Assembly: GCF_019059575.1 (NCBI RefSeq) | Contig: NW_024882738.1 | Span: forward strand, 124,001 to 188,000 | Direction: 5' to 3' | Length of the DNA stretch: 64,000 bases | DNA from: Amphibalanus amphitrite | Taxonomy: Eukaryota; Arthropoda; Thecostraca; Balanomorpha; Balanidae | Shown: piece after piece, positions 1-11,396 of the stretch | How the letters are laid out: each line of letters starts with the position of its first letter | How positions within the stretch are numbered: the stretch's first letter is position 1 | The notes under the pieces: generated by a model | What the model was told of the DNA's origin: nothing | The model's input: the letters and a program-made list of their open reading frames with translations, nothing else | Database searches by the model: none | Made by a program: the position numbers and the translations under genes

Positions 1-101
1 TTTCTGTTTCAGAGCTGCAGTGGACACGGCAAAAATACACTTATGTTCTGACAACTGAATCCAAAAGTACACAGATTTCACGACGAACTACCACATTCAT
101 A

Positions 102-1045
102 TTAGGTCGCTCAATAAGTAACGAACAATCGGTCATAACTTCTTTATTTCTTTATTTAACACTTTCAAACTTTCACAGATTATCGATCAAATGTTTCTGA
201 ACGTAGCCTTTGCCTCAAACCAGTCGCCGCCCGCCTGCACACACTTCTCCCAGCGTTCCGGCCAACGCCGGAATTCCGCCCGGAAAAACGCGTTTTCCGT
301 CTTTTTCACCCAGTTCATGACAGCGCACATGACTTCAGCGTCGGTCTCGAAGTGTTCACCACGGAGGCCATCCGTTCAGGGGACCAGAGGTGAAAATCTG
401 AAGGAGCCAGGTTCGGACGGAAGGGCGGCTGGGGCATGATATTCAGCCCTGTCTCGCGATCTCCTCGCGTGTGGCGTGAGACATGTGCGGACGAGCGTTG
501 TCATGGTGTCATCCTGGTGAGCCTTCTTGAACCTGGGCGGACTATGGACAGCGGGCCGCTACATCACAGTCCTGCAGGAGACTGAGAAAAGCAATCCTGA
601 AGAAGAGGCGCGGCTCGGATGTCAACAACATCACCATACACCATGACAACGCCCGACCGCACTTGTCTCACTCCACGCGCGAGGAGATCGCGTGACAGGG
701 CTGAATATCATGCCCCAGCCGCCCTACAGTCCGAACCTGGCTCCTTCAGTTTTCACCTCTTTGGTCCCCTAAAGGATGGCATCCATGGTGAACACTTCGA
801 GACTGACGCTGAAGTCATGTGCGCTGTCATGAACTGGGTGAAACAGACGGAAAACGCGTTTTTCCGGGCGGAATTCCGGCGTTGGCCGGAACGCTGGGAG
901 AAGTGTGTGCAGGCGGGCGGCGGCTGGTTTGAGGCATAGGCTGCATTCAGAAATGTCTGATCTATAATCTGTGAAAGTTTGAAAGTGTTAAATAAAGAAA
1001 TAAAGAAGTTATGACCGATTGTTCGTTACTTATTGAACGACCTAA
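102..1045. mobile_element. Palindromic mariner-type derivative, TA-flanked
   Basis: The element is bounded by TA dinucleotides (100-101 and 1046-1047). Its two ends are inverted copies beginning TTAGGTCG and continuing through a sequence rich in TAAATAAAG. The inverted match is not limited to a short terminal repeat: about 410 bp of the left arm (102 to about 515) is a diverged reverse complement of the right arm (about 632 to 1045), including the 3' end of a mariner transposase gene. Only about 115 bp lies between the arms. It is therefore a fold-back derivative in which the 3' half of a mariner replaced the 5' half. It encodes no complete transposase and must be non-autonomous. Confidence 0.85.
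530..939 (+). pseudogene. Mariner transposase 3' remnant (frameshifted)
   Basis: From 639 one frame reads HHDNARPHL, the hallmark block carrying the second catalytic aspartate of mariner transposases. It is preceded by a basic LRKAILKKRRG stretch. A stop follows shortly after, and the match resumes in another frame, which contains FHLFGPLKDGIHG and then EVMCAVMNWV, RWEKCVQAGG and a terminal FEA. These are the usual mariner C-terminal blocks in the usual order. At least two frameshifts separate the blocks and the first catalytic aspartate is not visible, so the gene is dead. A second diverged inverted copy of the same C-terminal region lies on the minus strand at about 191-515. Confidence 0.85.
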
Positions 1046-1047
1046 TA

Positions 1048-1801
1048 TAATTTTCTTGCTCACAGGTGCTCAGCAATAAGCGCGCGACTGATTGCAGCTA
1101 GTGCACTCACGATTCAGATTATTTATTCGCGCCGGCGGGCGGGCCACTGTTGGACATTGAGCCAGCGTCCGTCGTCGGGCCTCCGTCCACTGGCGGGCAG
1201 TCTGAATAACAAGAAATAGTTGAATTAGTTACTCTAGTGTTCACTGTTCAAGTTCATAAAGTACAAGTCTCAGCACACCTAATTCTATTCATATACACCG
1301 TATATCTATTTCATTATACATTGCTTTACAACCGTTTTTAGAAAAAGATTAGTCTTAAACTGTTAGCAAGTGAAAAGGCCTTTTGTGTTCAGTTAGGCCT
1401 GCTGAGACCATTGCAGAAATGCAGACCATTGTGGAGCTGGAAGGAAGATAGGGAATTAGCTGCTGTGCTCCAGTGGCAGTGCTTCTGGCTACAGGTCAGG
1501 ACATCCACACTTACAGTAGGGCCTGAGTTGGATCTTGGACCCCTGTCAGTGTGGTCTCCCTCTTGATGTAATTGGCTGAGGAGAATCAAAGTGATGTTAG
1601 GAGTTAGGACTGCAACTTATCAAAGTTATGAGCAGGGTTTGGGTTAGGTTAGGTTAGGTTTGGTTTGGTTTGGTTAGATTACAAATTAGATTTTTTTTAA
1701 AATGAGTATATTTCAGCAAATACATTGTGAGCTGATAACGGCAAAAATACAACAGCATAGCGCACCAAATACAAGATCAGCTAGCTAGGGCAGCTGACGC
1801 C
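1048..1801. other. No gene recognised; short TTAGG/TTTGG tract
   Basis: Nothing coding is recognisable here. At 1636-1674 there is a short tract of GGTTA and GGTTT units, a degenerate arthropod telomere-like pentamer repeat. The rest is AT-rich unique-looking sequence, possibly the 3' flank or 3' UTR of the exon candidate at 1802-1927. Confidence 0.5.
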
Positions 1802-1927
1802 CTACTGGTAGACGGGCTGTGGCGCGGGCGCCTGCCGCAGGTCGGTGCCCTGCCAGACCAGGTGGCCCCGCTCGTCGGTGGTGTAGCTCCTCGTCACCAC
1901 GCTGCCGTCGTCCAGCAGGAACTGGAA
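1802..1927 (-). CDS. Candidate terminal coding exon of a host gene
   Basis: On the minus strand an open frame ends in TAG at 1802-1804 and encodes about 40 residues, including VVTRSYTTDERGHLVWQGTD and ending PAPQPVYQ. The third codon positions are almost all G or C, a sharp contrast with the AT-rich sequence on both sides. Possible splice acceptors (AG) lie directly upstream on the minus strand at about 1928 and 1922, after a T/A-rich run. The composition and abrupt boundary suggest the last exon of a real host gene whose earlier exons lie to the right or have been lost. The G-H-L-V-W-x-G-T-D pattern resembles the tails of some small secreted or cuticle-type arthropod proteins, but I cannot assign a family. 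This is the only strong host-gene signal in the window. Confidence 0.5.
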   Translation of the reverse strand, partial: FQFLLDDGSVVTRSYTTDERGHLVWQGTDLRQAPAPQPVYQ

Positions 1928-2506
1928 CTTTTTTATATAAAACGGGCGGAAAGCAAACAAACACGAAACCAACCTCCAACTGTGCTCACAAGCATCAGGC
2001 ATAATTACCCTCACCAACTCATCACAAGATTCCCTGCACATGCTACAATTCACTTTTACATGTAACAGTCTTAACGGTCATGTTTTATGACGCACAACAC
2101 TACGTCAGCGACGTCAGCAGCACCGAAGACAGGACCAGCAGCCACGCCCCGGGCGGCGACAGCGACGGGCGGCGGCGGCCTACCCGCTCTCCGGATCAGC
2201 GCAGCAGCTTACATGTCTTAAACCACCCTGATTGACTAACTCAAACGGGTGGCGGGACGTCCGGCGACACCGACGGCCGATGCGCCCGCCGCATCAAGTA
2301 GGGTTGGGAATAGGATCAGGATGATTGTTTCATGTTTGTCCAGATGCGTATAGGATGGTGTGAATGTGTATGTGCGATTGGCTAAGAATATGCTTAGGTA
2401 TGTATGAGCATGTGAGCTTGACGATGTGCCAAAAGTGTCAACACACGTGCTAAGAAGTTGCAACGTGCGGTGTGTGTCTATTTGTAATGTTTTGATCTGA
2501 CCTGAG
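1928..2506. other. No gene recognised; local CpG-rich patch
   Basis: This is probably intron or intergenic sequence. A CpG-rich patch at about 2130-2290 contains GCGGCGGCGG-type runs. No open frame with recognisable protein similarity is present. Confidence 0.4.
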
Positions 2507-4303
2507 TTATATTGCTGAAGGGATGTGGGCAACCTTGGAAATAATTTCCTTCGCTGGCCCCCATTCCCTCATAAATGTCTCATATTTGTTCGCGCTTTGA
2601 GCAGCTTGGTATTCTGTCATGATTTCTCGCAGAATCTTGTTTTTTAGATGATTAAATGTTGGTTGCTTTTCATTCAGACGTGCGTCATATAAAACCATTT
2701 TTGACAGAGTAATAATGCATGTTTCCCACGACATTAAGTCAATTGGGAAAAACCATTTTCTACTTAACTCATCAACAGCTTCATAGAAATGCGGTTCATC
2801 TTTGTTTGGACCATATATGCTGCCTATAAGATACAAGTTACCTTCTATTTTACAGTGTATTATGATATAATTACCTTCGCTACTTGAAAATTGACTTAAA
2901 ACTTCGTGCTGCACACCGTTTTTTATCAGAATCGACGTACCTCTGCTACAGCTTTTGTAGCAAGAGTGATACGCTTTTCCTTTCCATAACCCGCGCCCCA
3001 CTGGGGGGGGGCTATTTATAGCCCCCCCCCCTCCCGTTTTTCGGCAATAACTTCCAAACCGCTTGACGTATCGACGCCAAACTTTCAGTACCTTAGGCTG
3101 CATCAATTTGACACCTTGTGTCAAAATTTGAACTTCGTAGCTACCATAGGTCGGCGAAATGACGTCAGAGTGACGTCATGTTCGGCCGATTTCGACGCAA
3201 AACATTGAACCACGGCAATGGCTCCCAAGGGCTCAGTTTTTAAGCTAGATCCAATTTCTTTGCATGGGAAGACTCAGAATAGACTGCGCTATCAAACTGC
3301 TATCTCGGATTTTCAAATTTTTGAAAATTTCGAAAATTTTATAAAATAAAATTCAAAATTTACATTTTTACATTTTCTTCAAAAAGTTTTTGACTTTTCG
3401 AAAAACCGGAATATAAGTGATAGAACGCATTATTATGACTAACTCTAGCAAGTTTTAGCTAAATATCTTCAAAAATGGCCAAGTTTTACGCATTATTGCA
3501 AAAAATTCACAATTATTAATTTTTCAAATCAATTTTTCAGCACGTATTTGACATCGTACGCCAATATAAATAGCACCATCGTGTTCCTCCTGAGCTCAAA
3601 CTGCATCCAATAGACACCTTTTTGTTGAAAAAATTTAAACTTCAAAATTTGACCTTTTTTGACCTGAAAGTGACCTGACCTAAGCTAAATTCGACTCAAA
3701 ATGACCTCGAATGACACAGACGACATCACATTCGAAATCTCTGACCTAAATGGACCATAAAACATGTGTCACGTGACCGACGCATGATATAATATTTTCG
3801 TGACCTGTGATGACCTGACCTTGACCTGAAAATCAAAATACAAGTTTGGTACCCTCAGGGTAACAAGAGCATCTGTTCCCGAGTGTGTGATCCAAAAATG
3901 AGCCTGATCTGACTTGCAAGACGGCGGCCAGAGCCCAAAACGTGAACAAGCCAAAATGCTAATATTTTTACTTTGACCTTACCTGTGACGTCATCAGTGA
4001 CCTCGAGGTCAATGAAATTAGGTTTCGCTCGACAGTTTTTCCGGAGCTATCAGACGCCGTTTGAATTTTGACGATTGGCCCAGTAGTTTCGGAGTTAGGA
4101 GGGGGGCTATGAATAGCCCCCCCCCCCCAGTAGGGCGTGTTATACGCAGACCCCAGTGGGGCGCGGGTTAATAAGTTGAACGTTGTTACTTTACTTTCCA
4201 CTAGGTGTGTATCTTGTAGCAAAATTACGTCACAATTCATGTTTTTCAAGTAATGGATAACATCTCGTCGTTTATGTTGTGACCCCAAACCTCTTGCGTT
4301 CAT
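2507..4303 (-). pseudogene. Tx1/L1-like LINE ORF2 relic: endonuclease joined to C-terminal tail, RT missing
   Basis: The minus-strand reading starts at 4303 with MNARGLGSQHKRRDVIHYLK and then CDVILLQDTHL, the start of an apurinic-type (APE) endonuclease domain with the E/D-T-H motif. It is interrupted by a TTAA-flanked element (2990-4167) and resumes at about 2985 with WKGKAYHS, then RGTSILI and LYLIGSIYGPNKDE, the middle of the same domain. After DELSRK the reading jumps to sequence typical of the end of ORF2 in Tx1-like elements (ARLNEKQPTFNHLKNKI, then REIMTEYQ and EWGPAKEI). The reverse transcriptase, about 600 residues in intact relatives, is absent. The relic is thus an internally deleted LINE later hit by a DNA element. 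The junction with the DIRS relic at about 4305-4320 is marked by repeats of AATATCCAT. Confidence 0.8.
2990..4167. mobile_element. TTAA-type element with G-run/C-run end palindromes (copy A)
   Basis: The left end reads CCCGCGCCCCACTGG then a G run, a short loop and a C run. The right end mirrors it and finishes CCCAGTGGGGCGCGGG followed by TTAA (4168-4171). The left flanking tetramer is ATAA, one substitution from TTAA. The interior is AT-rich with many TGACCT and TGACGTCA words and no credible open frame. The element is inserted inside the LINE endonuclease domain, which reads on either side of it. TTAA duplication suggests piggyBac-like or Kolobok-like mobilisation in trans. Confidence 0.8.
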
Positions 4304-4317
4304 GGATATTATGGATA

Positions 4318-5358
4318 TTATTCATGGATATTGCCGTTCCAGCCGTCCAGCGACTCGATCCACCACCGCAAGTCCGCTACTGCCTCGTCCGTCCACAGCA
4401 GCAAGTCTTCCCACGATCGCCTGGAATTTAAAAGCCGATAAACGTTCCGCAGCTTCAGCTTGCAAGGAAACACCGCCGCCAGCATGCTGATGCAGCGTCC
4501 TGCTATGCGAGCTAAAACTCGAGCTGAAATATGTGTCCGTTTCAGCGCGCGAGAAATATCCTGCTTTAGTTTTGCAACCTTCGATTTAGGAACGGTAATA
4601 ACCGGCGGCCGGTCAGCGGCTGCGCAGCGGATATCAAAACCCAGGTAGGTAACCTGCTCGGAAGGCTCGAGCGACGACTTCTGACTATTTATATGCAGTC
4701 CCAGCGCGCGAAAAGTATCCATGCAAATTTGTAAGTGCTGCGATATCTGTGACTTGGGAGCGGCCAGTAAAAAATCGTCAACATACGCCATGATTGACAT
4801 GTGATGATCGCGCCTCAGGTATTCTATCACGACTCGAATGCACTTGTGAAAATAATACGGAGAATTGGCCCAGCCGAACGGCAAACGATTCCAGACGAAC
4901 CAGCGCCCTCCGTACGCGAAGCCGAGGTACTTTCTAAACGACGGATGAACGGGAAAATGGTAGAACCCATCTTTTAGATCTATAGTAACTGCGCACTCGT
5001 TATCTCGCATAACTTCGGCAAGCACAGACACGTTCTCAGAAGAAAAATGCGGGACATCACAATGTGCATTAATATATCTCAGATCACATATCAGACGATG
5101 CTTACCATTCTTTTTCGGAACAACTTTCAGCGCTGAGACACACAACGGCACATCATGAACCTCCGACACAACACCTTTTTGCACCAAATCGGACAGTTCA
5201 GCATCGAGAAACCTACGCTGAGCACTATCAAATGAGGGATTCTGAAACAATCGCGGCTCTGGCTCGGACGAGAACGGAATACGCACACCATTTGCAATCC
5301 AGTCTGTCACTACACTGTTAGCGCCGATGCGCTCCCACGCTGCTACGTTGAGCCCCAT
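4318..5358 (-). pseudogene. DIRS-type retrotransposon reverse transcriptase (3'-truncated)
   Basis: Begins MGLNVAAWERIGANSVV at 5358. Conserved blocks follow in order: VPKKNGKHRLICDLRYIN (RT block 1-2), the catalytic VTIDLKDGFYHFPVHP, GFAYGGRWFVWNRLPFGWANSPYYF, the active-site YVDDFLLAAP and LGLHINSQKS with VTYLGFDI. RNase H-like WTDEAVADLRWW starts near the end. This order, with the W-L-PFG-ANSP block, is characteristic of DIRS/Ngaro-type elements. Intact relatives continue through RNase H and carry a tyrosine recombinase, and neither is present here. The frame stops at 4318 at the junction with the LINE relic. The copy is truncated but otherwise unusually well preserved, with no internal stop over 346 codons. 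Confidence 0.85.
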
Positions 5359-5391
5359 TGTTCACACGCGTAGAACAGACTCCGGTCAGTT

Positions 5392-7107
5392 ATCATATGT
5401 CACTCCCGAGCCCCTCCCGGGCTGACCTCGTCCACGAGACAGGTCGAGGTCAAACCGGTCACGCGGCTGACCCCAGTCCGCCGGCTGGAACCCTGGACCG
5501 CCACCCCGCCGGGGGCCGTAGGGGAGAGTGGGGCAAAGCGGCCACCCGGGGCAAAGCGGCCACCCATCGTTTTAGCCCTCCACATCTGGCGTCAGTTCCA
5601 ATTTATGGTTTCTAATTATACTTCTCTTCGCGGCCGTTCGAATGAGCCAGACCGTGGTTTCACGCCCATCGCCATTGTTCTGTGAAACACGGAAAAGCAT
5701 TTCTTGCCAGGTAACCAACTACGTTTACAGTTTTTAAATGTTATTTTATTCCATAACCATTTGGAATTTTTATAAGCGTTCTTGTCCATGCATTGTGTGG
5801 TTATCGTACATGACTCCTACCAATTTTAATGCTTTTTACTCCACTTATAGCTGAGCTGGAATATTTTTGCCTCGGACGGTATGCGCGGGGCAAAGTGGCC
5901 GGGGCAAAGTGGCCAGCCCCCAATTGGCCATAACTTGTTTCCATTTGGATAAAAACATTATTTATATTCAAATGTGTCGTCAGGCATTCAGTTTGACCAT
6001 TTTTCGGTTACAAGAGTTACCAAATAATGCAGTTAAATGTTTTTCCATGAAAATCCTTTATTTGTTTATCTACAGGTGGGAAGATAACTAAGTAAACATC
6101 CATCCTCGCTTAAACTTTGTCACCATCAAATAGCCTAGTCGTATATGAGGCAACTATTCATTTTCTCATATCGGGACTTCAGAAGTCGCCGGTGGCCGCT
6201 TTGCCTCAGGGATGGGGCAAAGTGGCCAATATGCTATAGGTTTAAAGTTTTGTCAATATCTCCCATGTGTGAACGCCTTTGGAAATGAAACGCAGTTGGA
6301 ATAAAAGGCAATTTAATAGGGAGCACATTGGTATAGAAAGAATCTTTCCAAGTTTAGAAATCAAGCGTCGGCATCGTATAAAACGTTAGGGTGGCCGCTT
6401 TGCCCCACTCTCCCCTACTGGAAGCCGCGGCCGGGCCCGCGGGCGCCTCGCCACGCCGGGAAAGATCCCCGGCCACGTGATCCACTGACCTGGTGAGATT
6501 GCCGAGCCCCGGCGATGGTCACGGCTCGCTGAAGGTTCTCGAGGGAGTTCGGCGTGAAAGCTGCCGGATTTTGCTGTAGCGTAGAAAACAGCTTTGCCGT
6601 CCCGTCGTCGAACTGGGCTGATACCAGAAGTAGCGTGTACTCCTCCTGCAGGTAACGCAGGTGTGCCAGGCTGACAGCCGATACCTGGTTGAGCGCCGCG
6701 TCCCCCGGATCGCAGGCGGACAGGAGCTTGAGTACCGTCTCCTGATAGCGCGCCGACTTCTGTATGATGTTGAATCTCGGCAGGTCTGCCCTGCTGACGC
6801 CCGCACGACTGTCGCCAACCAACAGGTCTGGCGGTAGCTTCACCTTGGCGACGCTGTCGCGAATGGCCCGAAATTCGGCCTGCACTTCGCTGAATGAACC
6901 CAGCACGGCACTTGGCATCACTTGATGCTGCTGCTCGTCAGGGACGACCTGTCGACGACCGACATTGTCGTCTTTATCGCTTTGCTCTGTGCACTGAGAA
7001 GCACTTAGCTGTTTCGAGATCTTCTCGACGAGACCCTCGAGCCGGTCAAACCTCTCTGTGATAGAGGCCACCTGACACTTGAGCTCCTCCACTTCCGCCA
7101 TCCGCAC
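5392..7107 (-). pseudogene. DIRS-type gag-like protein, split by a MITE
   Basis: The main part (7107 down to 6418) encodes a coiled-coil start (EVEELKCQVASITERFDRL), a middle segment with PRFNIIQKSARYQETVLKLL and a glycine/arginine-rich tail, typical of DIRS gag-like proteins. Reading in the same frame past the TA-flanked insertion (5521-6415), the tail continues from 5518 as an RG-rich stretch ending in a stop just before 5390. The insertion therefore fell inside the gag gene near its C-terminus and the flanking halves are still in phase. The next gene on the same strand, the reverse transcriptase, starts about 30 bp downstream, which is the expected DIRS gene order. Confidence 0.75.
5521..6415. 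mobile_element. TA-flanked MITE, GGGGAGAGTGGGGCAAAGCG ends
   Basis: Perfect terminal inverted repeats of about 28 bp begin GGGGAGAGTGGGGCAAAG and continue GCGGCCACCC. Each is flanked by TA (5519-5520 and 6416-6417). Inside, subterminal copies of GGGCAAAGTGGCC recur in direct and inverted orientation (5540-5563, 5886-5915, 6212-6230). No open frame is credible. It lies in the DIRS gag gene, and removing it with one TA restores the reading frame. TA duplication and size fit a Tc1/mariner-type non-autonomous element. Confidence 0.85.
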
Positions 7108-7856
7108 GGATTGGCTCGTAGCCGCCTCGAATACCGGCGGCTACTCACTGCTCACTGCGGACGTGACTCGGCGGAGCACGCGCCCAGACTGACCCGGCGA
7201 GCGGTCAGGTCACCGCCGCTCGCCGGGCCAGCGCCGCCCGTGGCGGGCGCCGCAACTACGGTTTAGCCATTAAAGTATTTGTAATATGCAATGTTTAAGA
7301 CATGCTTCACAGCTTGCCAGGTTGTTTTCTGAGCGTTTGTTTTGCATGCTGCTTTGCATTGTGTGGTGAAGGGTGCTGTTGAGTGTTGCAGAGCGTAACA
7401 GATGCAGACGCGTGCGGAACAGACGCAGACGCGTAAGTACTGTGTACTGTGTTCTTTTTGGTGATTGAGAGTGCGTCTGTAGTGAGGGTTGTCCTTGCTC
7501 ACCAAAGGCTCGATGTTGGGCGAGGATAGGAAGATGCAGCCGGCTCCACCAGCCGACGGGGACGCCGGCCGCCGCCGCACACCGGCGAGGCGACAGGGCG
7601 CGCGCCGCGCCGATCCAGCGGCCGCCGCCGACCGCCGCGACACCGGACCGGGCGCAGCCGCCGATCCCGCCGCCGGAGCCGCCGACGCCACCGCCGCCAG
7701 GTCACCGCCGCCAAGCAAATCATACGTCCTCTGGAGCGCAGACAGAAATGGACGAGATTTCCGCCAAACTTCGGAATACTTAACTGCCCTGCCGTACATC
7801 GTAATAAGTAACCGAGAAAAACCATCAAAAAGAAGAATGTGAAACATAAAGGTCGT
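7108..7856. other. GC-rich flank of DIRS element; no gene recognised
   Basis: Upstream of the gag start lies about 150 bp of GC-rich sequence, then AT-rich DNA and a strongly CpG-rich tract at 7520-7715 dominated by GCCGCC-type runs. Open frames across the tract exist in several phases on both strands, as low-complexity GC DNA permits. None has a recognisable domain, so I do not call a gene. Confidence 0.45.
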
Positions 7857-8735
7857 TCTCCACGGTACATGTTTTGCGCGTTTTTAATGACGTTTTTGAT
7901 TTTTTGCGAGTTTTTCATCATCCGGCGTTGATCTATATCATTAAATTACACTGTGCCATCTCCACGGCGGAAGATTTGTCAAAAATCGAAAAACGCGTGG
8001 CTTCATAAAATAAAAAAACTGCAAAGCTCGTAAACGCGTCAGGTTGTGTCATGCAAAACTCGTAAAACCTTTAAAAAATGCAAAACTCTCATTTGTAAAA
8101 ACGCGCGATTTTATCCAAACATTTGGATCCAATGAAAGTTTTCCGGTTTTTGACAACGCTAAGAAGGTAATCCTTCTGCTATTAATACCATTTTACGGTG
8201 AAATGGATGCAATGGAAAGTGTGGAAGCGATGAAACGCAATTTGATTAAGCCAATGATCATGGCAAGTACTCAGACAACCATACCAATAACTTCTGTTGC
8301 TATTCCGACGATGTGGATGTCAAATAATTACATAGTGAGTCTATGGATAACAGATATTACGATATCAGATCATTTCAGATAATTGATAATTAGGTAACTT
8401 ATGTCATAGCGGTGATAACAATAGGTAACGTGATGATACCCCTATAACTATCTTTACAGCAAAAATCGAGGGGTTAATAGAAGCCGTGCGCCAGATACCT
8501 GCCCTGTGGGACAAGAGGGCCACGGCATACAGCGCACGAAGGGCGGAGAAAGATGTTCTTTCTCTGAAATTGAAATTGTTCTGAAATTGTAATTGTTCTG
8601 ATTACACTGACAAACTAAAACCGTAAAAAGCAAAAAACTCGCAAAACTCGCAAAAGCGTCTGTTAAAAAGCGAAAAAAGCGCAAAACTCTCGTTTGCTAA
8701 AACGCGTAAAAACCGAAAATGCTTACACGTGGAGA
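7857..8735. mobile_element. MITE with TCTCCACG ends and CGCGTTTTT motifs
   Basis: Both ends carry TCTCCACG followed by a T-rich tract with GCGCGTTTTT or TACGCGTTTT, in inverted orientation. The motif AAAACGCG or its complement recurs through both subterminal regions (7870-8110 and 8610-8715). The interior is AT-rich and non-coding. The target duplication is not clear, so the superfamily is not assigned and the outer limits are good to a few bases. Confidence 0.6.
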
Positions 8736-8868
8736 CAGTACTTAAGACACATAATAACGTGGAGCCTGCGACAAAATTATAAAATTAAGTTAGAAACGTA
8801 GCTATCGATCGAGGCAGCCTGTAAAGCAAGGCTGTCAATGCTGGTACAATCTGTCAAGTAAGAGCAAA

Positions 8869-11098
8869 TCTATATTACTATTTGAGGAGGGTGCGTCTGT
8901 CCGTTACCGAGGTCCCGACTTGGTCGTGCTTTGCGTGGACTACAGGCCAGACCGTTGCACCTAGCGCCCTGAAATTTGCACAACTTATAGATCAAGGATG
9001 CGCGACGTGCCTTTGAGGGGTCTCAGCTCGATCGGATTGATAGGGAGCGCGTGGCGTGTGCTCAAAAAGTGCAAATTCGCGTGATAGACTTTACATGTAT
9101 AAATCGGCGTGCGAAATCGGGCGAAAACGGCTAATTTTGGCCGACACGGGTCCAGTTCCCGTGCAATATCTTGGTGACCAGGGGTCCGACCGGCACGGGG
9201 AAAACAGCATCGTGTACAGAATTGAACGGGCTATTGAATGGTGTGCAATGCAGAGGATAGCACGCGCCACGTGCACCGGAGAGGGGACTTTTATTTGAAA
9301 AATTGCGGTTTTTGAGGGATTTTGGAATTAATTTTATTTTTTGGTGACCGTTAAATGGAGCGAGTTGAATCAACGCCTATTTGCAAGAGAAAGGTACCGC
9401 CTCTCATATAAAAATTGTGAAAAGCTGATTGATCCAAATCAAGGTGGTGCAAATCACAGGAGAAAATGGTGTTTGTCAATTTTGTGCCACTTTATTAATC
9501 ACACGGGGTTTGCTGCATAACCTGATACCTTTGGCAATTGAATATGGTACCATTGGATAGAGCATTCAATTCTGTCCAATATTCACTCTTAATTTTCGCA
9601 TGATTAGCAACAGTATCCTTAAAAATGTAAATGTTCCAAACCATTACATTGTCATTTTTAGCGAAATTCATCGATGGCCCTCAAAAGACTTCAGTTTTCG
9701 AATCATTCTAAAGTAGAACGCATGATAATACGACACGGGCACCTCGATGCGATGTATCTTTTTGTTTTCTTACAAAATGCTTGGCCGTCAAAAAGCAATC
9801 GAACGAAATGGATATCTACCAACCAAATCGACACAGACCAACCCAATACCCACGGGTCAAAAAATCCTTCCTTGGCGTTGCGGAGCACGCGGGTAACCCT
9901 AGTTCTTACTGTCTTTGAGCGGAGGCTCACGAATCCATGGCAACGGAGACTCAAATTAATGCACACTAACGTAACTCTAAGAGAAATGAAAACGACATGG
10001 CCGAAAACCTAATGCAGGCGATGCGATATATAGTACACACGCAAAAAAAAAACTTAAAACTAGGGTTACCCGCGTGCTCCGCAACGCGAAGGGGGATTTT
10101 TTGACCCGTGGGTATTGGGTTGGTCTGTGTCGATTTGGTTGGTAGATATCCATTTCGTTCGATTGCTTTTTGACGGCCAAGCATTTTGTAAGAAAACAAA
10201 AAGATACATCGCATCGAGGTGCCCGTGTCGTATTATCATGCGTTCTACTTTAGAATGATTCGAAAACTGGCGTGAAGTCTTTTGAGGGCCATCGATGAAT
10301 TTCGCTAAAAATGACGATGCAATGGTTTGGAAAATTTACGTTTTTAAGAATACTGTTGCTCATCATGCAAAAATGAAGACTTAACCTTGGTCAGAATTGA
10401 ATGCTCTTTCCAACGGTGCCATTTTTGATTGCCAGATACATCAGATCATGGAGCAAAGCCATTTTGATGAACAAAGTGACACAAAATTGACAAACACCAT
10501 TTTCTCCCGTGATTTGTACCACCTTGATTTGGATCAATCAGCTTTTCACAATTTTTATATGATAGGCGGTACATTTCTCTTGCCAACAGGCGTTGTTCCA
10601 ACTCGCCCTGTTTAACGGTCACCTAAAAATAAAATCAATTCCAAAATCCGCCAAAAACCGCAATTTTTCAACAAAAGTGCCCTCCCCGGTGCACGTGGCG
10701 CGTGCTATCCTCTGTATCGCACACGATTCCATTGCCCATTCAATTATCTACACGATGCTGTTTTTTTCCCGTGCCGGTCGGACCCCTGGTCACCAAGATA
10801 TTGCACGGGAACTGGACCCGTGTCGGCCAAAATTAGCCGTTTTCGCCCGATTTCGCACGCCGATTTATACATGTAAAGTCTATGACGCGAATTTGCACTT
10901 TTTGAGCACGCGCCACGCGCTCCCTATCAATTCGATCAAGTTGAGACCCCTCAAAGGCACGTCGTGCATCCTTGATCTATAAGTTGTGCAAATTTCACCG
11001 GGCTAGGTGCAACGGTCTGGCCTGTAGTCCACGCAAAGCACGACCAAGTCGGGACCTCGGTAACGGACAGACGCACCCTCCTCAAATAGTAATATAGA
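8869..11098. mobile_element. Foldback element, about 1.04 kb inverted arms
   Basis: The left arm 8869-9904 is repeated as a close reverse complement at 10058-11098, separated by a 153 bp spacer (9905-10057). The ends read TCTATATTACTATTTGAGG and its complement. Small open frames occur symmetrically in the arms and have no recognised domains. The arms differ by scattered substitutions, so the copy is old enough to have diverged or was formed from two non-identical copies. The right end directly abuts the first of three tandem units, whose junctions carry a similar AATAGTAATATAGA-like sequence. Confidence 0.85.
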
Positions 11099-11396
11099 CA
11101 AGCGGCTGCGCCACTTGCTTTGCTGCGTGGTAGGAAAAAATTGCGGCACCAGCCAATTTGCTTTCGAATGGTGTTCGTTTCAAATCCATGTGTTGGCTAG
11201 TAGCATAGATATGGACGGCAATGTGAAGAGAATTAAAAAAGAGCTGTTCTGGGGGCTTTGTTGGATGAAATTTGGCTGATACGGGGTCAAGATGGGCCAA
11301 TTAAGGGGTCAGCCCCGGTCACTTTGGGTCAGGCCAGGTCACATAGGTCACCTCTCGTCCGCTGGGATCAGCCCGGGCCACTGTTCTGCTTTTGCC

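Noticed and set aside
7489-7842. Open frames across the CpG-rich tract on both strands
   Set aside because: GC-rich low-complexity sequence opens several frames at once; there is no conserved domain or splice logic.
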